Positions 7,614 through 16,546 of a DNA stretch of 42,830 bases are shown here, in pieces. The notes beneath the pieces are model-generated. The model did no database searches, was not told the origin of the DNA, and saw only the letters and a list, made by a program, of their open reading frames with translations. Numbering within the stretch: position 1 is the stretch's first letter; each line of letters starts with the position of its first letter. The stretch is from Hondaea fermentalgiana (lineage: Eukaryota; Sar; Bigyra; Thraustochytrida; Thraustochytriidae). The translations under genes and the position numbers were made by a program. The stretch lies in the NCBI GenBank assembly GCA_014084085.1, contig NPFB01000086.1, positions 115,257 to 158,086 of the forward strand, written 5' to 3'.

Positions 7614-10600
7614 TCAAACCTGCTCCTCAACTGCGTAGTGTTGCCAGATCTCATCGTGTTCTAGCATGTTCCGCACGCCCGGATGCACCGTCTTCTGCAG
7701 CGCGTCAACTACAGCGTCAGCATGGCCCTGAAGTGCGCCGCGGTCTGGCTCAATGAGATCGAGTAGCTTGCGCACAGGCTCCTCGCGAAGTAAATGCGCT
7801 CCCATCGCGTCAAAAAGATCCAAAATGCGCGACGAGCGTTCCTCCCCCCTCGTCTGCTCATCCTCTTGCCCCTCCTGCTGGACCCCGGCAGGATCAAGAC
7901 GACGAGCTTCTTCAACTAAAAGTTCCGCCAGCGTTACATCAAGCATTGTGTTGGCGGCCAAATGCTCTGCCCAGCTATCAAAGTCCGCGAGCGCAAGCAG
8001 AACATCAAGATAGTCATCAATGGCCGCTGCGCCTTCGCTGCCATTGCCAGCACGTTCCAGACCTTCCACGAGACGTGGACCATGGCCTGCGGTCGAGAGC
8101 GCCGTGGCCTCGTCGGGACACCGTTTCAGCATGACAATGAGAGCGCGTGCGAGCAAATTCCGCCGTGCAGCTTCATCTGGCGCTCCATCTGCAATGGTAG
8201 GCGGCGAAGGCGAAGGCGTTCTTGCCGAGGACGATGGCACTGGCGGAGGTGGACGCGCTGCCTTAAGACCCCCATCTTCAGCAGTCTGCGAAGGCTTTCT
8301 GCTGCGGGAAGGAATGGGCGGTGGCGCGCCCTTGCCAATCAGAGCACCGCCACGGCCCGAGGGACGCCGCTGCGGTCGCGGCGGCGGCGCACCTCCCGCT
8401 TGCGAGCTGGTCGCTCGAGCCCGTGGATTAGCCAGCTGTGCAAATGCCTCGAGCAAGCTGCGCAAAAACGCCGCCTCGTCCTCTAAGCGGACTTCGCCAT
8501 GCTCATGCTCCTCCAAAAAGGGGCGCACGAAGACTCCTCCAACGCACAGCTCGCGCACGACTTCGGGATACTCCACACGCACTACGGGCGCTTCGTGCGG
8601 CACATGCACCGCCTCTTGGAGGCGCTGGAGCGCATCAGCCGACCAAATAAGCTCTGGCTCCTCGACCTTTTCCTGCTCCAGCGTTCTGCGCAAGGTACCC
8701 TTGCGCAAACTTCGAATGACGCCCACGGGAAGATAAAGCGACAGCAAGACGTCGGGACATTTTTGCAAAACCCGCATCGCGAGCTCAGTGCGCGCCGGAG
8801 ACGCTTGCGACGCTTCCTTGCCGGGATCCTCGACAACAATGGCGAGCAAGTCTCGAACGTCCTCTGCAGAGCCTTGAAAGGGCAGCACTGCCAGCAGCCG
8901 TAGGTCAAGCTCCGTTGCGTCCGCGGTGCACCGAGGCACACGGTCTGCGTCGCGCAGTGCGCTTCCCACAGCATCGCAGAGCGAATGTTGTCGCTCGCAA
9001 AATGCCTCCAGCACAGCGACTGCATCCGCACGTAGGTCCGAATTATCTAGGTTGGCAATGAGACACGGGATGACTGGCGGCTGCGCGAGGATGAGCGCGT
9101 TTGCGATAGCGCCAAGCGTTGCCTGATCCGCAGCGCGCATTATCCCTGCAAGAGCGACAAGGTTCTCCTTGTCTGGATCGGACTCGTGCACGCGCAAGAG
9201 CGCAAGCGCCGTGCCCGCCGGGCTCTCGAGCTCTCGCAGCGCCGCTTCCTTTTCCTCACACTCTGCAAAAAGCCGTACATAGAGACCTGCAACGCAGCGC
9301 TCCGCAACTTCGAGCTCCGGGAGCGACTCCGGGTCGGGATTTTTGACAAGAAACGCTAACAATTGCTCTCGCATCGCAGCGTCCCAAACCACTGTTGGCG
9401 TCGCAACAGAGTCAGCGTTCAGTGTGGCCAGAAGCTTGCTTGGATTTGGTTCCCGCAGTAAGCGCGCAACAGGAATGGTTAGTGCAGCTTGAAGAGCGTC
9501 AACGACGGTCTCGTTCCGGGGCGACGCCAACTCTCGTGAAGCGAGCATACCCCCAAGACGAGCGAGCGCGCGTGCAGCGTGTTTCGCCGAAACTGCTGCC
9601 TCCGCTGCGTCAAAGAGGAGCGGCATGATTACCCACACGAATCCACGCGAATACATGTCTTGTTGTACGCTTTCGTCATCGGCAAGTCGAGCGACAACTT
9701 GAAGCGCGCTCTGCACCGTTGCAGGCGAAGCGGCCCCGTGGGCTTCGCTGAGCACATGAAGCAGCTGCTTTAAAAGCTTGTCCAGATTTGACGCTTCGCG
9801 CACGCGGGCCTTTGACTTTGCCAACGAGGCCCACAGAACGAGGCAACGCAGACCCTCCGCAAGAGGTAGCTGCGTCTCTGGGTCAACTGTGTTCACCACA
9901 ACCTCGACCGCCCCTCGCTCCGCAAGGTCGACAGCGTGCCGAGGCGAGGCGGCGCTCAAGGCGTGAGCGAGGCGCATCGCCGCCTGGCCCAGCTCCATTT
10001 CTTCGCTCCGCAGCGTCTCCATGAGAAGGTCCAATGCTGGGTACGCGAGTCCGTGCAGTTCACTCTTGTACTGCTGGAAGAGAAGTGCTTGCGTCTGCAA
10101 GAGCAACTTGCTCGAGACACCCCCACCCGTCGAACGAGATGCCAGTGTTCGATACGCAGCTTGCAGGCGAGACAGCGTCCTGGCGTCGAGATCCTCCTTC
10201 GCGGCCTGTGTGCGGAACGCAGCGTCGAGCGTCGCGCGATCCACCGGCTCATTCTTTACTTCCGTGCTCGTCTCTGCAGCTTCCAGGCCAAGTGCTGCTC
10301 TTGCTTCTTGCTGCGGGACGCCGTTTACTTTGCGCCGACCCTCGTCAGTGCGCCACAATTCCAAAATGCCCTCAAGCAGCGAGACGGGGTTGTCAATGTC
10401 AAGCTCCCCCGGTGACATGGGCGCCAAGCGATTCAAATAGTACCCGTTGCAAAAGTACTCATCTTCGAGGTCGTCAAAGATGACTGGGGGTGTGGGCCCG
10501 CCGCGATTCTGCGTAAGATGTGTGCGCACTTGTTCACGCATGGCCGAAGTCCAAATCACGTCTGCGCCGCTCACGTTGCTTCCCGTATAGACTTCGGCAA

Positions 10601-13600
10601 AGCGCTCCGGACCGTCGCGTTCGAGAACGCATACAAGGCTTTCCGGAATAAAGTTGAGAAGCTGTGTCCTTTGGAAAGGCAGCAAAGCGTCTAAGAGACA
10701 GGCAACCTTGACAAGCGCGCTAGCATCGTTAATGAGGAGAGCGGACTCGAGAAGTCCTGTCCTGTGCACGCGTTTGAGCACCTCACGATCGGCGCCAAAG
10801 CTAATAACTGTGCACAATAGATCAGCCACGGGGGCTGCCAGTGTCGGTGTTTCCATAGCGCGGCACAGCTCTGGCCACACGTCAGCACTACAGAGGAGTC
10901 GAATGGCACGAGGTGGAGGGCGCAAGAGCCTTCCATGAGCATCCGTGGTTGATTGCAAAGAGGCAAGCTCTTGCAAGAGGGCCAGGGCTGCCTCGGCAAC
11001 CCGCATAGCGTCTTCTGCGATGGCCTCTTCTTGCTCCTCCTGGCCACTTGAAGTTGATTGGGAACCACTCGTTGTCACGACGGGAGAGATCGCGGCCACG
11101 AGCGAAGCGACTGTTGTTGGGTGGAGAACAAGGCTCACAAGGTTCACCTTGGAAGAAGCGCACGCACGCACGACAGAGAGAAGTAATAGACGAATGGCGT
11201 TCGAGGAAACTCGAGCGAGCCGATCCACCAGGTAAGTGACATCTGCAAACTCCCCAATCACCGGCGCATGGCACCGATACACGAGCTCCATGGCACGCAG
11301 ACTGTCTTCTGGAGACTCATTCTTGAGGAACTGATTGTATAGGGCTCCAAAGACTTCTTTGGGTTCACGAAGCTGTCGCGCAGCCTCATCGGATGCGAGA
11401 AGGAGTCGTAGGTATGCGGGCCCTGCCATGACCTCGTGACGAAGCGACGCATAGTTTACCGCAAACTCCTCATAGTTCCAGCTAAAGGAGGACACGGCTC
11501 CTGGCGCGGAGACGAAAGAAAGCTCCTGGCGAAGCGCCTCTTGCAGCTCTGTGCGCGTCTCCTTGTTCCAAATCAAATTTGGGGTTTCGTGCGTTTGCGC
11601 CGCAACGTGGAAAACGCCATCAAGAGGGTCTGCACGACGCATGTGTGCTACGCCGCTGGCCATCTCTTTGGTGAGAGGGCGCCCGGGCATATGTCCGCTG
11701 CGCAGGGTGTGAATCGCAAGATCGAGACGCTTTTCGAGAGCAGTCCGGCGAATCGCGGCCGCTGGTGGTGGCGCTAGGCCCTGTGCAAGGTCCCCGTCGA
11801 CATCGACCGTCCGAGCAGTGGCATCGACGTGTAACTTCCCGGCAGATATGAGTCCTGCAGGAAGGACGCGGCGCAGAAGCGCGCCTCCCTTTTTATTGCC
11901 AACCGTGAAATTGTGCACCAAGCACTGGCTCGCAAAGTTACGCGCGTCAAGATCGCCAAAGATGGCCTCGTAGAGCTCGCGCAAGAGCGCGCCCGATCGC
12001 AGCGCCTCTTCTTGAATTGATTCGAGCAAGGAAGCCGTTCCTGGTTCTTCGAGCGCAACGCGGAGCAACAATGCAGCGCTTTCCAGCGTCTCGAGCGTCC
12101 GGAAGCGCAGACTATTGACGAGCTCGCCCCCAAGCCGCAATAAGGTTTCGCGCATACGATGATAAATGTTTTCAGGGGTCGAGTCCCGGCCGGAAACGAG
12201 CGTCTGCTCAAAGACGCACGTGAGTCGTGCTGTGAGAAGCGCACTTCCCGCATGACGGCGCCAGACTGCGGCAAGGGCGTCGACGAGCTCCGGGGTCAAA
12301 AGAGCGACCTTGTTGTCGTTCTCTGCCGCACGATCTCGAGCTTTGTCCCGTACACCGCGTCCCAGGAGCGCACTCAGAATTTCCAGACCCTTATGGACAA
12401 TTAGGTCGCTCGAAGCCTCAAGTGCGACCGTCAAGACCGAGGCGAGCTCAAAGGTCTGCGTTACTGACACATTGAAAAGGCCACTCAGGTCACGTCGGTC
12501 GACTATGCGCAGAATCACCTCGAGGGCTTGCAGCGTGGCGCGCGGATGAACCTTTTCGGGGTCGGCGCGTACCAAAACAGCTGCAAGAGAGATAAAGGCA
12601 ACTGCTCCAGCACCATGCAAGTCGCCATTCGAGGAAAGCTGCGCGAGTGAAGAGGCTTGCATCGGCCATGTGCTATTTGCCGTAAAATCTGCGCAAGCTT
12701 GCAAAACGCGTTGCAGATGCATATTGTGCATCGGAGATCCCACCTCTTTGATGGGCTGTAATGTAACGAGCGAAGTAATGCGGCGGAAATAAAGCACTTC
12801 AATGTCGCTGGGCGGAATAACGTTGCGAGGCGTTGTACGCAAGGCTGCACGGGGCTTGGTTGGCAAAAGCGAGATGCGCGACTTGCGTCGAGCGCACGCG
12901 TCGAGCAAGTGTGCCAGCAGCGTATCTCGCACGGAGCGTCGTTGCGATGCAGCAGCGGCCTCATCCTTGGCTTCGGGCTCACTTTCGGCCAAAGCCTGTT
13001 GTCCGACTTTTTCGTCCAACGTATACTCGAGGTCCTGGTCCTCGCTGTGCAAAAGAACTTCGAAATCGCCGTCAAAGTCAAAGGGGCGCACGAGCGCAAA
13101 AACTCGCGCAAGTGAGTGCACAGCCAGGACTTGGTGCGAGCTTTGATCCAGCTCCACGAGGTGACGCGTCGTGATTCGCAACAAGAGCGGTTTGCTTGCG
13201 CTTTGTTTTCCAGGTCCAACACGCCTATTTACGGCGAATTCGCACACTGTCTGCGCCGAAGCGGCGCTGCGCTCATATGCGCGCGCCACGGCAGTCCATC
13301 CCTCTTTCGTCAATGTTTGGTCGATGAAAGCGACAGAGATGGCGCTTGCACGCACACTTGCCGAGATGGATGCGATAATAGCATGGGTGTGCTGTCCCGT
13401 GGCAAAGGCTCGCGGACGTCTGTCCATGCCCGACAAAAATACAATGGCTTCGCCCTCGGCTCTTTGGATGCTTTCCATATCTACATAGCGGTATGCGTGG
13501 AGAATTCTCGTGGCGTTCTCGTCGGCGACCTCGACCACACCGCTCTCGCCCGCAACCAATAGACAAGGTCGCGACTTCCCGGGCGATCTTCGTGATAATT

Positions 13601-14105
13601 TCTGGACCTTGTAAACATGTTGCCTCCCTGCCAGTTTTTTGGCATGTAATGTGCTAAGCAGTTCGCTACGGCAAGGACTCCAAAAAGTCATTGTGGACTT
13701 TCCGCTTCCGAACGAGAGCGCGCCGCCCTCGCCGCTAAGTACGAGCTGGAACCTGCCTGCTGAAGAAACTGTTGCTGGTTCCTCGGCAGGGCTGTCATCT
13801 CGTTCGACGCTCGTCTGCGAGTTTGTTTTTGTGAGCAGGTTCGTCCTGCTGGCGTTGTATCGCTGGGCCATGCCGTGTTGGGCAGCCTGGGCTTCAGCGG
13901 CGGCATCGCCTTGATCGGGGAGGATAATTTCCTCGAGCTGATTAAAGCGCCAGCGGTTCGTGACTTGCGCAGATCCAGGGTCCACGTTCGCGAATCCATT
14001 GAGGCCCACCTCAAAGACGCGCAGGTACTCGCCGCGGAGCTTGTGCTGCTTGACCGAGACGTATCTATGCGTCACAGGTCCCGGGACGCCATCCTTGGAC
14101 GCCAT
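7614..14105 (-). CDS. DNAJC13: RME-8/DNAJC13/GRV2 homologue with a degenerate J domain
   Basis: Single-exon gene of 2163 residues, close to the ~2240 of animal RME-8, a peripheral endosomal protein that works with Hsc70, retromer-associated SNX1 and the WASH complex in sorting. The N-terminus (KLRGEYLRVFEVG, then VTNRWRF) matches the PH-like start of the family. Four W-repeats typical of RME-8 are visible: LIWNKETR near 845, VIWTSAMRE near 1182, VVWDAAMRE near 1574 and LIWSADA near 1820. The segment before the J region (EYFCNGYYLNRL, then NPVSLLEGILELW) also fits. The J-domain position (about 1262-1325) keeps the flanking helices, with LQAAYRTLAS in the last, but has no HPD: the loop is shortened to RTQAAKEDLD. 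A Pro-rich insert (about 1891-1978) has two PxxPxR motifs. The ATG at 14105 begins the conserved N-terminus. Family call is strong; co-chaperone activity is doubtful. Confidence 0.93.
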   Translation of the reverse strand: MASKDGVPGPVTHRYVSVKQHKLRGEYLRVFEVGLNGFANVDPGSAQVTNRWRFNQLEEIILPDQGDAAAEAQAAQHGMAQRYNASRTNLLTKTNSQTSVERDDSPAEEPATVSSAGRFQLVLSGEGGALSFGSGKSTMTFWSPCRSELLSTLHAKKLAGRQHVYKVQKLSRRSPGKSRPCLLVAGESGVVEVADENATRILHAYRYVDMESIQRAEGEAIVFLSGMDRRPRAFATGQHTHAIIASISASVRASAISVAFIDQTLTKEGWTAVARAYERSAASAQTVCEFAVNRRVGPGKQSASKPLLLRITTRHLVELDQSSHQVLAVHSLARVFALVRPFDFDGDFEVLLHSEDQDLEYTLDEKVGQQALAESEPEAKDEAAAASQRRSVRDTLLAHLLDACARRKSRISLLPTKPRAALRTTPRNVIPPSDIEVLYFRRITSLVTLQPIKEVGSPMHNMHLQRVLQACADFTANSTWPMQASSLAQLSSNGDLHGAGAVAFISLAAVLVRADPEKVHPRATLQALEVILRIVDRRDLSGLFNVSVTQTFELASVLTVALEASSDLIVHKGLEILSALLGRGVRDKARDRAAENDNKVALLTPELVDALAAVWRRHAGSALLTARLTCVFEQTLVSGRDSTPENIYHRMRETLLRLGGELVNSLRFRTLETLESAALLLRVALEEPGTASLLESIQEEALRSGALLRELYEAIFGDLDARNFASQCLVHNFTVGNKKGGALLRRVLPAGLISAGKLHVDATARTVDVDGDLAQGLAPPPAAAIRRTALEKRLDLAIHTLRSGHMPGRPLTKEMASGVAHMRRADPLDGVFHVAAQTHETPNLIWNKETRTELQEALRQELSFVSAPGAVSSFSWNYEEFAVNYASLRHEVMAGPAYLRLLLASDEAARQLREPKEVFGALYNQFLKNESPEDSLRAMELVYRCHAPVIGEFADVTYLVDRLARVSSNAIRLLLLSVVRACASSKVNLVSLVLHPTTVASLVAAISPVVTTSGSQSTSSGQEEQEEAIAEDAMRVAEAALALLQELASLQSTTDAHGRLLRPPPRAIRLLCSADVWPELCRAMETPTLAAPVADLLCTVISFGADREVLKRVHRTGLLESALLINDASALVKVACLLDALLPFQRTQLLNFIPESLVCVLERDGPERFAEVYTGSNVSGADVIWTSAMREQVRTHLTQNRGGPTPPVIFDDLEDEYFCNGYYLNRLAPMSPGELDIDNPVSLLEGILELWRTDEGRRKVNGVPQQEARAALGLEAAETSTEVKNEPVDRATLDAAFRTQAAKEDLDARTLSRLQAAYRTLASRSTGGGVSSKLLLQTQALLFQQYKSELHGLAYPALDLLMETLRSEEMELGQAAMRLAHALSAASPRHAVDLAERGAVEVVVNTVDPETQLPLAEGLRCLVLWASLAKSKARVREASNLDKLLKQLLHVLSEAHGAASPATVQSALQVVARLADDESVQQDMYSRGFVWVIMPLLFDAAEAAVSAKHAARALARLGGMLASRELASPRNETVVDALQAALTIPVARLLREPNPSKLLATLNADSVATPTVVWDAAMREQLLAFLVKNPDPESLPELEVAERCVAGLYVRLFAECEEKEAALRELESPAGTALALLRVHESDPDKENLVALAGIMRAADQATLGAIANALILAQPPVIPCLIANLDNSDLRADAVAVLEAFCERQHSLCDAVGSALRDADRVPRCTADATELDLRLLAVLPFQGSAEDVRDLLAIVVEDPGKEASQASPARTELAMRVLQKCPDVLLSLYLPVGVIRSLRKGTLRRTLEQEKVEEPELIWSADALQRLQEAVHVPHEAPVVRVEYPEVVRELCVGGVFVRPFLEEHEHGEVRLEDEAAFLRSLLEAFAQLANPRARATSSQAGGAPPPRPQRRPSGRGGALIGKGAPPPIPSRSRKPSQTAEDGGLKAARPPPPVPSSSARTPSPSPPTIADGAPDEAARRNLLARALIVMLKRCPDEATALSTAGHGPRLVEGLERAGNGSEGAAAIDDYLDVLLALADFDSWAEHLAANTMLDVTLAELLVEEARRLDPAGVQQEGQEDEQTRGEERSSRILDLFDAMGAHLLREEPVRKLLDLIEPDRGALQGHADAVVDALQKTVHPGVRNMLEHDEIWQHYAVEEQV

Positions 14106-14867
14106 TCTGCCGTTGCCACTCCCGTCGACGCAGCCGGCGTCGTGCCGCTCGGCTGCTCCAGCTACCGCTCAAAGCAGTTTCTGCGCTGGCGCGTACGTCC
14201 TCGCGCGCGCAGAGCAGAACTGGAGCAGCGACAAGCGACAAACTCGAGCACAGCAGAGCACAGCAGATCGGAGTGGTGACCGACCGACCGTCTGCTCGGC
14301 GTCGCTGCCCCGAGTCGCGACAACGACTGCCCGCCGTTCGAAGAACCACGCCTGGCCGGCCGCAGCTCTGCGGCTCGCAGGGCGTGCCCAGGCAAGTGGC
14401 GGGTCTCGCCGCCGAGTGCCCCTCGAGAAGAAAACGATCTGCTGCGCCAAGGAAGAAGAAGTCCCGGCCAAATTCGATCTTGCTTGCTTGCTTGCTTGGC
14501 AAAACAAGGGAAAAAAGAAAGAAGAGAGGCAAGCAAGAAACGAGAACAAGAACAGCCGCCATCGCGAGATGTGGCACGAGGCGAAGCAGTTCCTGACCGT
14601 CAAAAGCGTGACCGCGGCAGTGAGTCTCGCGCGCGTAGGGAACTGGCAAGGATGAAGGGAGAAGAACCGGAAAAAGCTTGGAGGGAACGTGTCTCGCAAG
14701 GAGTCGGTCGAATTGTGTTCGACAGAAGAACGATTTTTACTGAAAAAAAGTAAGGTCGTAGCGAAGGAATCAGCATCGCGCGCGGACAAAGAACGACGTG
14801 CAAAGAAGATCGTAACGACGATCCACGGTACGTGCCTGTGGGCGAGAGAATAAAATTGACTTGACAT
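14106..14867. other. Intergenic region upstream of RME-8
   Basis: A 762-base stretch between two minus-strand genes. It should contain the RME-8 promoter and the 3' UTR of the phosphotriesterase-like gene. ORFs of up to ~230 codons occur on both strands but are low-complexity and overlap each other. A short CTTG repeat lies near 14482-14500. No RNA gene was recognised. Confidence 0.5.
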
Positions 14868-16289
14868 TCACGACGAGCCGACCGTGACACCCCACTTGCC
14901 GACGTTGCCAGCGCCGCGACGACCTCCGCCTCCACGACGGTTGCCATCGTCTTTGGCAGGCTTGTCGGCGTCGAGTTCCCGCTGATGAGCACGAAGGCAG
15001 TCCATACTGCAGTAGCGAAACTCGAGACGTGTAAATGGCTCACGTTTGGCACTATATGTCTTGCCACAAGGACCATCGCATGCCCAGCGAGGCCGCGGCT
15101 TGGGGGCTTCTGCGACAGGTGGTGCGTACCACAGAAGCGTGCGAAAGAGATTTTCACCCAGTATCCTCGTCACAGATTCCGTGGGCAGGCCAGCTCGCGC
15201 GAGGACCTCGGCAAGACGTACTGGACCCATGGCATAGCCATCACCACCCCATTTTTGCAAGTCGGTCTTGAAGCGTACGCCGGAGCAAACGCAGAGACGA
15301 TCTGCAAAACCACATTTGGAGAGATGGACGAGCGTCGATGCGACGAGATGAGTTCCCATTGCTGCATTGGCTTCAATCGAAAGTTGCGCTGTTGGTGTGA
15401 CAAAAAGAGCAGAAGATACGGAATCGAGGACTTGAGACAACAGCTCGAGGCCAAGGTATGCGTGTGGGAGCGCGTCCAAAAGACCAGCAATGACGAGAGA
15501 GTTGGGAGCAGTCTCGCCAGAGTCGGCTTCCTGCTCAAAGAGGGCTAGCATGCGTGCACATCTCTCCAAAAGACTTGCAAACGCCGCGTGCGAGCCAACA
15601 AAGTTCTCACCATCTTTACAAAGAGATGCAAGAGTTCGAGCAAGTCCCGAGATTCGAATCACGACAGGAGGACGGCCATTACCATGGCGCTGCGCGATGA
15701 TCTTCTGTGCGCGAGCAGCTGCGCAAACAACATCGTCAAGATCTTGCTCATCCTCAATGTCGACTTCGCCGATGAATCCGCATCTTGGGCTTTGTGCGGG
15801 CGTTCCTTCGAGGTCTGCGATGAAGCGATCTCGCAAGATAGAAATGCGATCTTCTCGCGAAGAGGTTCCAGAGGATGCGGGACTTCTTGAAGGGCGCGCC
15901 CATCCTGAGCCAAGCACCATGAGAGCGCCACCCCGCGTCTCGAGACGCGTTGCCGCTTGCACAAGGGCTTCGCGGTCGGCATGCCTTTCTGGCGGCGACC
16001 CTTCGCAGATGAGAAGGTTCCGCCCCAGTTTGCTGGCTGTGAGGTCGGTAGCTGCTGCAAGCTCGTTCTCTGCCTCGTCGACCGTCTCACAGAGCGCCCA
16101 GTTCCTCGCCAGGCGCTCCGGGTCGGCACGTGCGGCGGCGAGTTCGTTGAGGCTGCCCAAGGTGCTGTCGACATGAGCATCGTCGGGCACCACGTCCGAC
16201 GCCCACCGCACGCGCTCAGGCGCCAAGACTAGGCAACCTTCGGTCTCATCGTCGCGCACATCGCGCGCCCCTAGTACGCTCACCAACAT
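14868..16289 (-). CDS. Phosphotriesterase-fold pseudoenzyme with C-terminal zinc finger
   Basis: A 473-residue single-exon protein. Residues about 1-395 follow the phosphotriesterase/PTER amidohydrolase order: APERVRWASDV, then CGFIGEV with the bridging-type Glu near 171, then FKTDLQKWGGDGYAMGPVRL and RILGENLFRTLLW, which match the GGHGY and ENP-LL end of the family. The metal ligands are gone. The N-terminal HxH is replaced by EGCLVLAPE, the strand that should carry the next His reads VVIRISG, the following one reads VIAGLLD, and the Asp strand reads VCSGVRF. Hydrolase activity is therefore unlikely. Residues about 402-440 form a zinc finger CDGPC-x18-CSMDC-x3-H, resembling treble-clef fingers such as MYND or FLZ; it may bind proteins. 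The tail is Gly/Arg-rich. ATG 16289 starts just before the VLG stretch that begins the family, so a missing N-terminus does not explain the lost HxH. Confidence 0.78.
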   Translation of the reverse strand: MLVSVLGARDVRDDETEGCLVLAPERVRWASDVVPDDAHVDSTLGSLNELAAARADPERLARNWALCETVDEAENELAAATDLTASKLGRNLLICEGSPPERHADREALVQAATRLETRGGALMVLGSGWARPSRSPASSGTSSREDRISILRDRFIADLEGTPAQSPRCGFIGEVDIEDEQDLDDVVCAAARAQKIIAQRHGNGRPPVVIRISGLARTLASLCKDGENFVGSHAAFASLLERCARMLALFEQEADSGETAPNSLVIAGLLDALPHAYLGLELLSQVLDSVSSALFVTPTAQLSIEANAAMGTHLVASTLVHLSKCGFADRLCVCSGVRFKTDLQKWGGDGYAMGPVRLAEVLARAGLPTESVTRILGENLFRTLLWYAPPVAEAPKPRPRWACDGPCGKTYSAKREPFTRLEFRYCSMDCLRAHQRELDADKPAKDDGNRRGGGGRRGAGNVGKWGVTVGSS

Positions 16290-16546
16290 GGCGTGGGTTT
16301 ACTTCGGGGTGCAAGAGGAGTGGGAGTCGGCGTGCCGACGTTCGCCATTTTGTCTATGCTTTGCAAAGATGCTCTTCCTTGCGAGAATAGGGGGGGCGGC
16401 GGCCACGACGAAATGAAATTGCATTGGCAGCGCGGCGCGAAGGCCAGCAGCCATGAGCAGCACGAGCATTCAGGACTGTTGAGGCAGCGAAAGTTGGCGA
16501 AAATCCGCCAACCAAGGCAATGGATGGATGAAGATGCATTTTTTCG

